From Acetobacter oryzoeni (lineage in GTDB: Bacteria; Pseudomonadota; Alphaproteobacteria; Acetobacterales; Acetobacteraceae): 64,000 bases of DNA. Where the stretch lies: NCBI RefSeq assembly GCF_004014775.2, contig NZ_CP042808.1, positions 1,054,001 through 1,118,000 on the forward strand, written 5' to 3'. This document shows positions 27,959 through 37,130 of this stretch, in pieces. Below the pieces are notes generated by a model. It saw only the letters and a program-made list of their open reading frames with translations. It made no database searches and was not told the origin of the DNA. The position numbers and the translations under genes were made by a program. How positions within the stretch are numbered: the stretch's first letter is position 1; each line of letters opens with the position of its first letter.

Positions 27959-28640
27959 CGGCCACTTCCTGTAAAGGAGAAGGCACGCTGCCAAATGTGT
28001 TGGCCCAGGATTGGGCCAGTGCCTGATCCAGTTCCTGCATGGTGGTGGAAAGCCCCAGCTTGCGAAAGCTGGTAACGCCGTATTCCCTAATTCCGCAGGG
28101 TACAATGCCTTCAAAATCCGCCATGTTGGGGTCTAGGTTGATGGCAACACCGTGCCAGCTCACCCAGCGGGAAACACGCACCCCAATGGCGGCAATTTTT
28201 TCCTCTTTCCCGGTTTTGGGGTCTGTTACCCATACTCCCACACGGCCTTCGCGCACTTCACCATGAATGCCAAAATGGGCCAAAGCACCAATCACCCACG
28301 ATTCTAAAGCGTGCACATAAGCCCGCAGGTCTCTTCCCGGTACGGGGCCGTGGGCGCGTTGCAGATCTAGCATCACGTAAGCGGTTCTTTGTCCCGGTCC
28401 ATGATATGTCCACTGCCCACCGCGGCCTGCGTGATAGGTGGGGTAATGTGCAGGGTTAAAAAGATCTTCTGCCTTGGCGGATGTGCCTGAAGTATAAAGG
28501 GGTGGATGCTCCAGTAACCACACCCGTTCTGTAGCTTCATCTGCACGAATGCTGCGGGCCATGCTTTCCATGCGACTGAGTGCTTGAGGGTATGGAACCA
28601 GTTTTTTGCTGATTTCCCATAAAATTTGTTCTTTTGTCAT
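27939..28640 (-). CDS. lipB: Octanoyltransferase LipB
   Basis: Transfers octanoyl from octanoyl-ACP to the lipoyl domains of 2-oxo-acid dehydrogenases and GcvH, the first lipoate step. 233 residues. Family motifs: [35 protein letters not shown] (His and Gly of the active site), [22 protein letters not shown] with the catalytic Lys, and [13 protein letters not shown] with the nucleophilic Cys. Convergent with the LolA-like gene, overlapping it by 20 bases. Adjacent to tRNA-Leu, on the opposite strand. Confidence 0.96.
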   Translation of the reverse strand: MTKEQILWEISKKLVPYPQALSRMESMARSIRADEATERVWLLEHPPLYTSGTSAKAEDLFNPAHYPTYHAGRGGQWTYHGPGQRTAYVMLDLQRAHGPVPGRDLRAYVHALESWVIGALAHFGIHGEVREGRVGVWVTDPKTGKEEKIAAIGVRVSRWVSWHGVAINLDPNMADFEGIVPCGIREYGVTSFRKLGLSTTMQELDQALAQSWANTFGSVPSPLQEVAVTQGPD

Positions 28641-28712
28641 TGCCGCACGTTCCTGCTTCGGCTATAGGGCTGTTCACCAACGGTATCGCTCTTCTGGTAC
28701 CGATTGTCACGT

Positions 28713-28799
28713 GCGGCCGTGGCGGAATGGTAGACGCGCAAGCTTGAGGTGCTTGTGGGGGAATACCCCGTGGAAGTTCGAGTCTTCTCGGCCGCACCA
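28713..28799 (+). tRNA. tRNA-Leu(GAG)
   Basis: 87 bases including the encoded CCA end. Acceptor stem GCGGCCG (28713-28719) pairs perfectly with CGGCCGC (28789-28795), then ACCA. The anticodon stem CAAGC / GCTTG encloses TTGAGGT, giving anticodon GAG at 28746-28748, which reads CUC/CUU leucine codons. A long variable arm and GTTCGAGTC T-loop fit a class-II leucine tRNA. No clear terminator follows; see the gap entry. Confidence 0.97.
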
Positions 28800-29136
28800 T
28801 ATTTCTTCAAAAACAAAATAAAATCAGAGCAGTAAACAGCAGCAGAAGCTTCTGCCTGTTGGGCGCATATCTGTTCTGCCAGAGTATAATTCTGCATTTT
28901 TGTGCATGAATTGTCATATTCACGCCTCTCTTTTCCGGTTTTTAGAATAGGCGCATGGTTTTAGATGTGTAAAATAAAAGCCATGTAGAGTGTGGCCTAA
29001 AACACGCACACGCGTTTTTGCGCGTTGGGCGGGTTTTGTTGCATTCTTGATGAGCCGTGTTGTGGGCAGGGTGCTCTCTGCGGACAAGGTGGTTCTGATG
29101 GTTGAGGTTTAACCCGTTTTTTAAGGTGTTGTATTC
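28800..29136. other. Non-coding gap between tRNA-Leu and galU
   Basis: 337 bases with no convincing gene. It is AT-rich near the tRNA. A perfect 14-base palindrome GCAGAAGCTTCTGC lies at 28842-28855, flanked by AACAG (28835-28839) and CTGTT (28856-28860) that extend the symmetry with a small bulge. No T tract follows, so it is not a normal terminator; it could be a protein-binding site. ACGCG/CGCGT near 29020 is a weak repeat. I could not pick out a confident promoter for galU. Confidence 0.5.
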
Positions 29137-30027
29137 GTGTCCAAACCCAAGCCTTTACGTAAAGCAGTCCTGCCTGTTGCGGGATTGGGAACGCGCTTTC
29201 TGCCCGCAACCAAGGCCATGCCAAAAGAAATGCTGCCTGTTGTTGACAGGCCGCTGATTCAGTATGCGATTGATGAAGCGCGTGAAGCCGGGATTGAAGA
29301 GTTCTGCCTGATTACAGGCCGCGGTAAGGACTCCCTTATTGATTACTTTGATATTGCTTATGAGCTGGAAGACACGCTGAGAGAACGCAATAAGATTGAT
29401 TGCCTAAAAGCACTGGAACCCAGTTCTATTGAAGCAGGTTCTCTTATTGCTGTGCGTCAGCAGGAACCGCTGGGCCTTGGGCACGCCATCTGGTGCGCGC
29501 GCTCCTTTATTGGGGATGATCCGTTCGCTATCCTGCTGCCCGATGATATTGTGCAAGCCGCACCCGGCAAGGGTTGCCTGAAGCAGCTGGCCGATGCCTA
29601 TAATGAAACAGGCGGCAGCGTTGTGGCGGTGACAGAAGTGCCGCGTGAACAGACAAACCGTTACGGTATTCTGGATACAGGCAAGGATGATGGCCGCCTT
29701 GTTGAAGTGAAGGGTCTGGTTGAAAAGCCAAAGCCGGAAGATGCGCCTTCCAACCTGTCCATCATTGGCCGTTATGTGCTGACACCAGAAGTTATGCCGT
29801 ATCTTTCCAAGCTGGAAAAAGGTGCAGGTGGTGAAGTGCAGCTTACAGATGCCATGGCAAAAACCATTGGTCAGGTGCCTTTCCACGGTCTGCGTTATGA
29901 AGGCACCCGCTATGATTGCGGCAACAAGCTTGGCTTCCTTGAAGCACAGGTAGCCTTTGCTCTGGAACGGCCTGATCTTGCTGATGGCGTGAAGGAATTT
30001 CTGAAAAAATACACAGATAAAATCTGA
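29137..30027 (+). CDS. galU: UTP--glucose-1-phosphate uridylyltransferase GalU
   Basis: Makes UDP-glucose from glucose-1-phosphate and UTP, feeding envelope polysaccharides and, in acetic acid bacteria, cellulose or capsule. 296 residues. The nucleotidyltransferase signature [17 protein letters not shown] is at about 16-32, followed by [25 protein letters not shown] and a GEVQLTDAM segment are typical of GalU. Starts at GTG 29137 after AAGGTG. Overlaps the following mutase by one base (TGATG), so glucose-1-phosphate supply and UDP-glucose synthesis are translated together. Confidence 0.96.
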   Translation: MSKPKPLRKAVLPVAGLGTRFLPATKAMPKEMLPVVDRPLIQYAIDEAREAGIEEFCLITGRGKDSLIDYFDIAYELEDTLRERNKIDCLKALEPSSIEAGSLIAVRQQEPLGLGHAIWCARSFIGDDPFAILLPDDIVQAAPGKGCLKQLADAYNETGGSVVAVTEVPREQTNRYGILDTGKDDGRLVEVKGLVEKPKPEDAPSNLSIIGRYVLTPEVMPYLSKLEKGAGGEVQLTDAMAKTIGQVPFHGLRYEGTRYDCGNKLGFLEAQVAFALERPDLADGVKEFLKKYTDKI

Positions 30028-31436
30028 TGTCTTTTGCGCATAGGTTTGAATCTACCAGCCTGCGCGAATACGATATTCGTGGCATTGTTGGTAAAACCCT
30101 TTCAACCGATGATGCGTTTGCCATTGGCCGCACCTTTGGCAGCCTTGTGCGCCGCAATGGCGGTAAAACGCTGGTTGTGGGCTATGATGGCCGCCTGTCT
30201 TCTCCTGCATTGGAGAAGGCATTGGTGCAAGGTGCCGTAGCGTGCGGGCTAAATGTAATGCGTGTGGGGCGTGGCCCCACACCGTTGCTATATTATGGAT
30301 CTGTTATTCTTAAGGCTGATGGCGCCGTTATGGTGACAGGCAGCCATAACCCGCCAGATCACAACGGCTTTAAAATCACCTTGGCTGGCAAGCCTTTCTT
30401 CGGTGCCCAGATTCGGGAGCTGGGGGATTTATCTGCCAAGGGCGATGTGGTGCCAGAAGAAAAAGGCACCGTGCGCGATGTGGATATTCGTGAAGACTAT
30501 GTAGCACGCCTTGTAAGGGATTACGTTGGCGGACAGCGCAAGCTGAAAGTTGTCTGGGACAACGGCAACAGTTCCGCCGGTGAAGTTCTGGAAATGTTGG
30601 TAAAAAAGCTGCCGGGCGAGCACATTGTGCTGAACGCCAAAATTGACGGCACTTTTCCCGTGCATCATCCAGACCCAACGGTTGCCAAAAATCTGGAACA
30701 GCTTATCGCCTCTGTGCGTGAGCATCAGGCTGATTTGGGTATTGCATTTGATGGTGATGCAGACCGCATTGGCGTGGTGGATAATACAGGCGGCATTCTG
30801 TGGGGTGATCAGCTTCTTATTCTGCTGGCGCGCGATGTGTTAAAATCCCATTCCGGGGCCACCATCATTGCGGATGCCAAGGCCAGTCAGGTGCTGTTTG
30901 ATGAAGTAGCAAAAGCCGGTGGCAAGCCATTGATGTGGCGTACGGGCCATTCGCTTATCAAATCCAAAATGGCGGAAACGGGTTCACCTTTGGCAGGTGA
31001 AATGTCGGGCCATATCTTCTTTGCAGATAAATGGTACGGCTTTGATGATGCCCTGTACGCCGGTGTGCGCGTGCTGGATATTGTTGCCCGGATGGATGCA
31101 CCGCTTTCTGCTTTTCGTGAAGCATTGCCCAAAACCGTATCCACCCCGGAATTACGTTTTGAGTGTGATGACCGCCGCAAGTTCAAGGTTATTGAGGAAG
31201 TTGCCGCACGTCTGCGTAAGGCAGGTGCTGATGTTTCCGAAATTGATGGTGTGCGTGTGAATACGCCAGATGGCTGGTGGCTGCTGCGGGCTTCTAACAC
31301 GCAGGCCGTCCTGGTTGCGCGTGCAGAAGGTCCGACAGAAGCGTGTCTGGAACGCTTGAAGGAAGCTTTGGCGAAGCAGCTTGAACTTTCTGGTCTGTCG
31401 CGGCCTGATTTTTCAGGTAACAGCTCTGGCCACTAA
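30027..31436 (+). CDS. Phosphoglucomutase/phosphomannomutase (AlgC/ManB type)
   Basis: 469 residues of the alpha-D-phosphohexomutase family, which shifts phosphate between C6 and C1 of glucose or mannose. Catalytic phosphoserine Ser106 in TGSHNPP; metal loop FDGDADRIG at about 247; sugar-binding GEMSGHIFF (Gly-Glu-x-Ser-Gly) and the C-terminal phosphate loop [15 protein letters not shown] (RxSNT). These match the AlgC-like bifunctional PMM/PGM group. Linked to galU by a one-base overlap, so it most likely provides glucose-1-phosphate. manB/algC naming is uncertain, so no symbol is given. Followed by a hairpin at 31460. Confidence 0.93.
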   Translation: MSFAHRFESTSLREYDIRGIVGKTLSTDDAFAIGRTFGSLVRRNGGKTLVVGYDGRLSSPALEKALVQGAVACGLNVMRVGRGPTPLLYYGSVILKADGAVMVTGSHNPPDHNGFKITLAGKPFFGAQIRELGDLSAKGDVVPEEKGTVRDVDIREDYVARLVRDYVGGQRKLKVVWDNGNSSAGEVLEMLVKKLPGEHIVLNAKIDGTFPVHHPDPTVAKNLEQLIASVREHQADLGIAFDGDADRIGVVDNTGGILWGDQLLILLARDVLKSHSGATIIADAKASQVLFDEVAKAGGKPLMWRTGHSLIKSKMAETGSPLAGEMSGHIFFADKWYGFDDALYAGVRVLDIVARMDAPLSAFREALPKTVSTPELRFECDDRRKFKVIEEVAARLRKAGADVSEIDGVRVNTPDGWWLLRASNTQAVLVARAEGPTEACLERLKEALAKQLELSGLSRPDFSGNSSGH

Positions 31437-31459
31437 GTTTTTAGGTTGGGCTCATAGGT

Positions 31460-31491
31460 AAAGTGGACGGCTCTTCGGGGCTGTCCGCTTT
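31460..31491 (+). terminator. Probable terminator after galU-phosphohexomutase operon
   Basis: AAAGTGGACGGC (31460-31471) pairs with GCTGTCCGCTTT (31480-31491) using two G-U pairs, loop of 8. The T run is short (TTT), so efficiency is uncertain. It is 24 bases after the stop, in the right place. Confidence 0.6.
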
Positions 31492-31573
31492 GCTATCACA
31501 AGCAATGTGTTTTTCCGTTACCAACCTTCAAACTGTCGTTTTATGTGGGGCTGGTTTCTGATATAGAGAACCA

Positions 31574-32590
31574 ATGTTGTCCTCTTTAACGGACCCTGCC
31601 GGGCGGCGGATTTCTTACCTGCGTGTATCGGTAACAGACCGGTGCGACATGCGGTGCACATACTGCATGGCCGAACGCATGACCTTTCTGCCGCGCTCAG
31701 ATGTTCTGGATTATGATGAACTGCTGCGCCTATGCCGTGTGTTTGTGCAGCACGGTGTGCGCCGCCTGCGTATAACAGGCGGAGAGCCTTTGGTGCGCCG
31801 TGATATCGGCCCGTTTTTTCAGGAACTGGGCTCATGGCTCAAACATTCCGATAATCGCGGCCAGCTGGAAGAACTCACTCTCACAACCAATGGCAGCCAT
31901 TTGGCCCAGTATGCGCAAACCTTGTTTGATGCCGGTGTGCGCCGTGTGAATGTCAGCCTGGATACGCTGGATGAGGCACGCTTTGCCAAAATAACGCGTA
32001 GGGGTAAGCTGGCTGCCACGCTGGAAGGCATACGTGCCGCGCGGGATGTCGGGTTAGCACTGCGTATCAACACCGTTGCCATGGCCGGTGTGAATGATGA
32101 TGAATTTGATACGCTACTGGCATGGTGCGGAGAAATAGGCGCAGATTTGTGCCTGATTGAAACCATGCCAATGGGAGATACGGGGGAAGATCGCACATCC
32201 CGCTATCTGCCATTGCTGGATGTAAAGGCTGATTTATCCAAACGCTGGACACTTACGCCCATTCCAGATGTTACTGGTGGCCCAGCCCGATATTTGCGCG
32301 TAGGAGAAACCGGCAGAAGGCTGGGGCTGATTACCCCTATGAGCCATAATTTCTGCGCAACGTGTAACCGGGTGCGGTTGTCTTGCACGGGGCGGCTTTA
32401 TACCTGCTTGGGGCAGGAAGATGGGGCCGATTTACGCAGTCTGATACGGGCTGGCGCAGATGATGCCGCATTGGAAAGAGCTATTCAGGATGCCATTGAC
32501 CGCAAACCCAAAGGGCATGATTTTCTGCTGGGCGCATCAGAAGCCGATGTCTCCGGCCCACAGCGGCATATGAGCGTTACGGGCGGTTAA
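31574..32590 (+). CDS. moaA: GTP 3',8-cyclase MoaA
   Basis: Radical-SAM enzyme that with MoaC turns GTP into cyclic pyranopterin monophosphate, the first Moco step. 338 residues. N-terminal cluster Cys24, Cys28 and Cys31 in CDMRCTYC; GGEPLVRRD SAM region; the C-terminal cluster cysteines in FCATCNRVRLSCTGR (plus one further Cys); and the C-terminal Gly-Gly, all required in MoaA. No Moco riboswitch is visible in the about 80 bases before it. moaC is not in the window. Convergent with the methyltransferase gene 11 bases on. Confidence 0.97.
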   Translation: MLSSLTDPAGRRISYLRVSVTDRCDMRCTYCMAERMTFLPRSDVLDYDELLRLCRVFVQHGVRRLRITGGEPLVRRDIGPFFQELGSWLKHSDNRGQLEELTLTTNGSHLAQYAQTLFDAGVRRVNVSLDTLDEARFAKITRRGKLAATLEGIRAARDVGLALRINTVAMAGVNDDEFDTLLAWCGEIGADLCLIETMPMGDTGEDRTSRYLPLLDVKADLSKRWTLTPIPDVTGGPARYLRVGETGRRLGLITPMSHNFCATCNRVRLSCTGRLYTCLGQEDGADLRSLIRAGADDAALERAIQDAIDRKPKGHDFLLGASEADVSGPQRHMSVTGG

Positions 32591-32601
32591 AAACCATTCG
32601 C

Positions 32602-33477
32602 TTATTGTTTGGTTAAAGGGCGTGGCTGCTGTTGCAGCACATCGTGTAGCGAGTGCGTAAATTGCCCCGGTGTAAGCGGTTGCGGCTGATTGCCAGAGGG
32701 AGACCACGCAGCAAGTATTGCCATATGTAATGGCATGCAGAAACTTCCTGCCTTTTCATCCTCCAGTTCATGCGCCGCCGCTGGAAACAGCAGGCGAGGA
32801 GGTGTGGCACGAGAGCGTAAGGCGAGAGCGTTCGTTTCTCCCGCCGCGCGTAAATCTGTCATCAATGCCCGTAAGGAGCGGTAACGTAGCTCCAATGTTT
32901 CCGTATCGACCACAGGCAGCGCAAACCCGGCACGCTGAAGCAGGGAAACGCAGCTTTGCTGTGTGGGTAGTGGTGATACGCGGGGGGAAACACCATCGCT
33001 TAAAGCCAGTTCGGCCATTTCCAAGGCCTGTCGCAATGGTCGCAGCGTGGGCAAAATGGGAATGCTGGCCAAAAAAAGCCCATCAGGACGCAGGATAGAG
33101 CGAATTTGGTGGAACAGGCCCGGAAGATCATTCACCCAATGCAGGGAAAGGCTGGCAACCACCAGGTCAAAACTGCCGTGGGCAAAGGGCAGGCGCTCTT
33201 CATCTGCACATATGCTTGGGGTTGAGGCACAACGAGCCTGTGCTTCAGAAAGGTCACACGCAATGGTTGGAATATTTCTATTTTTCAGCCCTTGGCAGAT
33301 AATGCCCCGCCCACCAATATCCAGCGCGCTAGAAAATGAACGCATGACATCATCCAGCCGATCTAACAAAATATCCGCTGCGGCTTCCAGTATAGGGGCA
33401 GTAGTGCGCTGGGTGCTGGCAGCACGCTCACGGTGCAGTCTTACAGCTTTGCGATCAAAAATTACGGGCACATCCAT
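32602..33477 (-). CDS. NDUFAF5/BioC-like SAM-dependent methyltransferase
   Basis: About 291 residues from the ATG at 33477 (MDVPVIFDRKAV...). SAM fold with FSSALDIGGRGIICQGL (motif I, slightly degenerate: DIGGRG), then IACDLSEAQ, and FDLVVASLSLHWVNDLPG, the segment typical of NDUFAF5-like proteins that hydroxylate an arginine of complex I in mitochondria. A long in-frame extension to 33642 runs into comF and is rejected. Position, divergent from comF, is the usual alphaproteobacterial one. BioC-like by fold, but bioCD already exists at 4.8 kb. Confidence 0.85.
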   Translation of the reverse strand: MDVPVIFDRKAVRLHRERAASTQRTTAPILEAAADILLDRLDDVMRSFSSALDIGGRGIICQGLKNRNIPTIACDLSEAQARCASTPSICADEERLPFAHGSFDLVVASLSLHWVNDLPGLFHQIRSILRPDGLFLASIPILPTLRPLRQALEMAELALSDGVSPRVSPLPTQQSCVSLLQRAGFALPVVDTETLELRYRSLRALMTDLRAAGETNALALRSRATPPRLLFPAAAHELEDEKAGSFCMPLHMAILAAWSPSGNQPQPLTPGQFTHSLHDVLQQQPRPLTKQ

Positions 33478-33549
33478 TTTGCAACATGTGCGTGCTTCCC
33501 TGTGGTTTGCCAAGCACAGAGGCCGGGAAATTTTGCGTGAACCCCAGAA

Positions 33550-34317
33550 ATGCAGGTGAAGATACGCAAGCTGGGCACCGCTTTGATGGATATTTTGTAT
33601 CCGCCAAGTTGCGTGTTGTGTGGGGCAGATGTGGCCCAACATGGGCTTACCTGCGCATCCTGCTTTGGTCGCTTACAGCCTATCAGCCGTCCATTTTGCA
33701 ATGCCTGTGCAACGCCTCAGCCCTCGCAGGAAAGTTTGGGGCATACGGGTTTGTGCGCAGCGTGTGAGCAACACCATCCCGCATGGCAACAGGCCCGGGC
33801 AGCTTTTGTTTATACAACAGCTGCCAGAGACCTGATTTTACAGCTTAAATATGCAGATAGAACAGAAAATGCCCGGTTTCTGGCGCAACGTATGGCACAG
33901 ATTGGGCAGGATATTCTGCCCCCAGATGTGTTGTTAATTCCTGTGCCAGTGCATAGGTGGCGCTTGCTGAGGCGCCGTTATAATCAGGCGGCGTTGTTGG
34001 CGGCTGAAGTGGTGCGCATAAAGCATTTACAGGTCGCGCCAGATGCCCTTATGCGTACGCGCGCAACAACAAAATTAGCTGGATTTTCTCGCAAGGAACG
34101 GCAGCAGGAAATGCAAAGCGCCATTACATTCAGGCCCAAATGGCAGCAAAAATTGCAGGGGCGTTCTGTGGTATTGGTGGATGATATGCTCACAACGGGT
34201 GCCACTGCTACGGCCTGCGTACAGGCGTTAAAGCAAGCGGGGGTATGTCATGTTAGCCTTTTGGTTGCGGGGCTGGTGCCTGCGCGGCCAGAAGTTGATA
34301 TAAACCTGCCAGAATAG
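33550..34317 (+). CDS. comF: ComF family amidophosphoribosyltransferase-like protein
   Basis: 255 residues. N-terminal zinc ribbon with CVLCG, CASC, CNAC and CAAC cysteine pairs; C-terminal phosphoribosyltransferase domain with PVPVHRWRLLRRRYNQAA and the PRPP-binding VVLVDDMLTTGATATAC. ComF is needed for single-stranded DNA handling in natural transformation. Start at ATG 33550; Met13 (MDILYPPSC) would also be plausible. Divergent from the methyltransferase across 72 bases. Followed by grxC and DUF1178, the usual alphaproteobacterial order; it may have a housekeeping role. Confidence 0.93.
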   Translation: MQVKIRKLGTALMDILYPPSCVLCGADVAQHGLTCASCFGRLQPISRPFCNACATPQPSQESLGHTGLCAACEQHHPAWQQARAAFVYTTAARDLILQLKYADRTENARFLAQRMAQIGQDILPPDVLLIPVPVHRWRLLRRRYNQAALLAAEVVRIKHLQVAPDALMRTRATTKLAGFSRKERQQEMQSAITFRPKWQQKLQGRSVVLVDDMLTTGATATACVQALKQAGVCHVSLLVAGLVPARPEVDINLPE

Positions 34318-34366
34318 ATGCTCGGTGTCAGAACCGGGCTTTCAAACATGCACAAGGAATACGCTT

Positions 34367-34633
34367 ATGCCTGAAATCGAAATTTACACACAACGTGGAT
34401 GCCCTTTTTGCGTGCGAGCAGTTGCGCTGCTGGAAAGCAAAAAGGTGCCGTTTAAGGAAATTAACGCACCCCGCGGTACGCAGGAACGCGAAGATGCCAT
34501 CCGCCGTTCTGGTGGCAGCACAACAGTGCCTCAGGTTTTTGTAGGGGATAAGTGCTTGGGTGGATGTGATGATCTGATGTCACTAGAGCGGCAAGGCAAG
34601 CTGGATGCCGCTTTGGGCTTGGGCGAAAACTGA
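34367..34633 (+). CDS. grxC: Glutaredoxin 3
   Basis: 88 residues with the dithiol site Cys12-Pro-Phe-Cys15 (CPFC variant of CPYC), STTVPQVFVGDKCLGGCDDL carrying the cis-Pro and GSH-binding residues, all normal for GrxC. Reduces disulfides with glutathione. ATG 34367 is preceded by AAGGAA; an in-frame extension to 34325 is rejected because it lacks family similarity. Between comF and DUF1178. Confidence 0.95.
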   Translation: MPEIEIYTQRGCPFCVRAVALLESKKVPFKEINAPRGTQEREDAIRRSGGSTTVPQVFVGDKCLGGCDDLMSLERQGKLDAALGLGEN

Positions 34634-34652
34634 AGGCGGGAGGTAAAAGCGG

Positions 34653-35138
34653 ATGATCTGTTATCAGCTCTGTTGCGCAAACGGACATACGTTTGAAGGC
34701 TGGTACCGAGATAGCGCCGCTTTTGCACGCCTAAAGCAGGAAAATCTGCTGAGCTGCGCCATCTGTGGCTCGTCCAAAGTGGAACAGGCCCTTATGGCGC
34801 CCGCTATTGTAAAGGGGCGCTCGCGCCCGAAAAAAGTGGAAACTTCGCAGTCTGAAGCAACGCCTCAGCAACAACCGGCAGCGCCTGCCGCAACGCAACA
34901 GCCAGAACCTGTAACGCCAGATAATCTGATGAACGCTTTGCGCCAGATCAGAGCCGTGGTGGAAGAAAACTGCGAAAACGTAGGTTCCAATTTTGCGGAT
35001 GAGGCCCTGCGTATTCATCATGGAGAAGCGCCAGAGCGCGGCATCTATGGGGATATGACGGCATCAGAGCGCGAAATGCTGGAAGATGAAGGGGTTGATG
35101 TGCTGCCGCTTCCGTGGGTACGCAAGACCGACAGCTGA
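34653..35138 (+). CDS. DUF1178 family protein
   Basis: 161 residues. Residues 1-48 hold MICYQLCCANGHTFEGWYRD and ENLLSCAICGSSKVEQALMAP, with cysteines 3, 7, 8, 35 and 38 forming a small zinc-ribbon, the DUF1178 signature. The middle is a Gln/Pro/Ala-rich linker, the C-terminus NFADEALRIHHGEAPERGIYGDMTASE...LPWVRK is the conserved second half. Function unknown. Twenty bases after grxC, so co-transcribed; the gene order comF-grxC-DUF1178 is a conserved alphaproteobacterial feature. Confidence 0.92.
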   Translation: MICYQLCCANGHTFEGWYRDSAAFARLKQENLLSCAICGSSKVEQALMAPAIVKGRSRPKKVETSQSEATPQQQPAAPAATQQPEPVTPDNLMNALRQIRAVVEENCENVGSNFADEALRIHHGEAPERGIYGDMTASEREMLEDEGVDVLPLPWVRKTDS

Positions 35139-35270
35139 TTTTTCGGGGTTGTCGGAACAGTGCCAGGGGTGGCAGGCAGTGCTTACGGTGCCCAAATTAA
35201 CAGGGCAGGCCAGCCAGTTATGTAAAAAAGTGTATGTTGGAAACAGGGCTGGGCGAAGGAGAAAGAGAGC

Positions 35271-35783
35271 ATGAAAAACTTCATGACGCGCGGCGTTCAA
35301 ACTGGAATTAAGGCTTTTTTTCTTTCGTCTGTATTAGGCATATCTGCGGCGCTGCTTCCTGCACTTTCTCAGCCTGCCAAGGCGGATTCTGCTGCCATGG
35401 GTGGCGAAGATAGCCTGATGGGCTATTGGCTGAGCCAAGATCATGACGGCGTTTTTAAAATTGAAAAATGCGGGGAAACCGTTTGTGGCCGGCTAATTGG
35501 GCTGCGTTACGATGGTACGGATGTGCCCAAGGGGCATGACGGAAAAACCGAGTGCAACCTATTGATGCTAACGGATTTTCGCCCCTTGAAAGATGAAAAG
35601 AACAAGTGGGAGGGGAATATTCTGGACCCCGATAGCGGCCATAAGTATGACGCGCGCATCTGGTCTCCCCAATCTGGTGTTCTAAAGCTGCGCGGCTATC
35701 TGGGCCTGCCCATTTTTGGTGAAACCCAGACATGGACACGTTATTCCGGCCCGCCTATGGGGCCAGTCTGCAAGATGCCCTGA
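35271..35783 (+). CDS. DUF2147 family exported protein
   Basis: 170 residues. Sec-type signal to about residue 39 (ALSQPAKADS). The mature protein has LMGYWLSQDHDGVFKIEKCGETVCGRLIGL and the repeated GNILDPDSGHKYDARIWSPQSGVLKLRGYLGLPIFGETQTWTRY pattern (long runs shown in part), the DUF2147 signature of a small periplasmic beta barrel; substrate unknown. ATG 35271 has AGGAG ahead. The lactonase gene starts 31 bases after the stop and may share its transcript. Confidence 0.9.
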   Translation: MKNFMTRGVQTGIKAFFLSSVLGISAALLPALSQPAKADSAAMGGEDSLMGYWLSQDHDGVFKIEKCGETVCGRLIGLRYDGTDVPKGHDGKTECNLLMLTDFRPLKDEKNKWEGNILDPDSGHKYDARIWSPQSGVLKLRGYLGLPIFGETQTWTRYSGPPMGPVCKMP

Positions 35784-35814
35784 GCATACGCGAACCAAGG
35801 AGAAAAACAGGATT

Positions 35815-37077
35815 ATGAGCGGCTCGTTTTCGCGTCGTGCTTTCGGGCTGGGTAGTCTGGCGTGTGGTTTTTTAGGAAGCGCCTATGCACGGGCAGACGA
35901 TAATACGCCTGCGCCTGATAAGCAGGATGCCACAACGCCACCGCAGCCAGAGCGTATTTTATGTTATGTAGGCGGTTATACGCAGCACGGCCCACCGGGC
36001 GGCAATGGAGATGGCATTACGGTTTTTGAAATGGACCGTAAAACAGGCTCTCTCAACCATCTGAATACATTTACAGATGTTGCCAGCCCGTCGTTCATTG
36101 CGTTTTCTCCAGATAAGCGTTTCCTTTACGCCGTTAACGAAATCAATGATTTTGAAGGAAAAAATACCGGAGCTGTCACGGCGTTTTCGGTAGATCATGG
36201 TACGGGTGCGTTAACAAAGCTGAATACCGTTTCTTCCGGTGGGGCAGATCCGGCGCATCTGAGCGTCCATCCCTCTGGCAAATACGTTATGGTTGCCAAC
36301 TATACGGGGGGCAACTTTGCGCTGCTGCGTGTGCAGAAAGATGGTTCCTTAGGGGCAATGACAACCCTGGTCCATAATACTGGCCCACGCATGCCTGATA
36401 GGGCTTCGGATAATCCGCCGGGCAATTTTGCCATAAGCGATCATTCAGGCTCTCACCCGCATATGATCCACACAGATCCTTCTGGCCGCTTTGTGGCGGT
36501 GGCAGATGCTGGTCTGGACAGAATGTATGTATATGGCATCAATTTGGATACGGGGCGTCTGTTCCCGGCCAAAAAGCCGTTTACTACCATGACAGCTGGT
36601 TCAGCCCCGCGGCATTTCCAGTTTTCTGCCGATGGCTTGCGCCTGTACATTCTGTGCGAGCAGGATTCCAAGGTGGTGGTAGCGAACTTTGATGCCAAAA
36701 CAGGGGATATCGCCCCGCAACAGGCTGTAAGCAGCCTGACGGCTCATTTCCGGGGCAGCACGTTGGCTGCGGGCATTCTGTTCTCACCCGATGAGCATTT
36801 TCTTTATGTCTCCAACCGTTTGGGCGATTCCCTTGCGGTGTTTCAGGTGGCCAAAGATGGTGGCCTGACACTGGTGGACGAAATCTGGACTCATGCCGAT
36901 TACGGGCGTGCGCTCAAATTTGATCCATCTGGTAGCTATCTGTTCGTAGCCAATCAGCGGAGTGATTCCATCACATCTTTCCGGGTAGATAAAACCACAG
37001 GCAAGATTGGCTTTACGTGGGATTTTACTCCTATTGGAAGCCCAACCTGCTTTGAGTTTCTGACACTTCCTGCTTAA
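35815..37077 (+). CDS. Tat-exported lactonase (seven-bladed propeller, 6-phosphogluconolactonase-like)
   Basis: About 420 residues. Starts MSGSFSRRAFGLGSLACGF, a twin-arginine signal, at ATG 35815 (AAGGAG precedes). The rest is a seven-bladed propeller of the lactonase/Pgl family: CYVGGYTQHGPPGGNGDGITVFEM, VASPSFIAFSPDKRFLYAVNE, GADPAHLSVHPSGKYVMVANYTGGN, HSGSHPHMIHTDPSGRFVAVAD, SAPRHFQFSADG and VSNRLGDSLAVFQV (each given in part). Export to the periplasm suggests hydrolysis of sugar lactones formed by periplasmic dehydrogenases, such as gluconolactone, a natural role in acetic acid bacteria; that is inference. A 13-bp inverted repeat overlaps its 3' end. Confidence 0.88.
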   Translation: MSGSFSRRAFGLGSLACGFLGSAYARADDNTPAPDKQDATTPPQPERILCYVGGYTQHGPPGGNGDGITVFEMDRKTGSLNHLNTFTDVASPSFIAFSPDKRFLYAVNEINDFEGKNTGAVTAFSVDHGTGALTKLNTVSSGGADPAHLSVHPSGKYVMVANYTGGNFALLRVQKDGSLGAMTTLVHNTGPRMPDRASDNPPGNFAISDHSGSHPHMIHTDPSGRFVAVADAGLDRMYVYGINLDTGRLFPAKKPFTTMTAGSAPRHFQFSADGLRLYILCEQDSKVVVANFDAKTGDIAPQQAVSSLTAHFRGSTLAAGILFSPDEHFLYVSNRLGDSLAVFQVAKDGGLTLVDEIWTHADYGRALKFDPSGSYLFVANQRSDSITSFRVDKTTGKIGFTWDFTPIGSPTCFEFLTLPA

Positions 37078-37104
37078 CTTTGTGCGTAAGAAAGTGTCAG
37101 AAAC
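37056..37104. repeat. 13-bp inverted repeat across the lactonase stop
   Basis: GTTTCTGACACTT (37056-37068) and AAGTGTCAGAAAC (37092-37104) are exact inverted copies with 23 bases between them. The left arm lies in the last lactonase codons and the right arm in the 27 bases after the stop. No T tract follows, so this is not a typical intrinsic terminator; it may be a stabilising 3' hairpin or a binding site. Confidence 0.85.
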
Positions 37105-37130
37105 ATGCTGATAATAAAGTAAATTATATA

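Noticed and set aside
28537..28897. ORFs across tRNA-Leu(GAG) on the minus strand
   Set aside because: Typical false reading through a tRNA-Leu gene (the RRLELPRGIPP-type sequence); no coding signal.
31492..31573. Molybdenum cofactor riboswitch before moaA
   Set aside because: Only about 80 bases are available and no conserved Moco-RNA structure was recognised.
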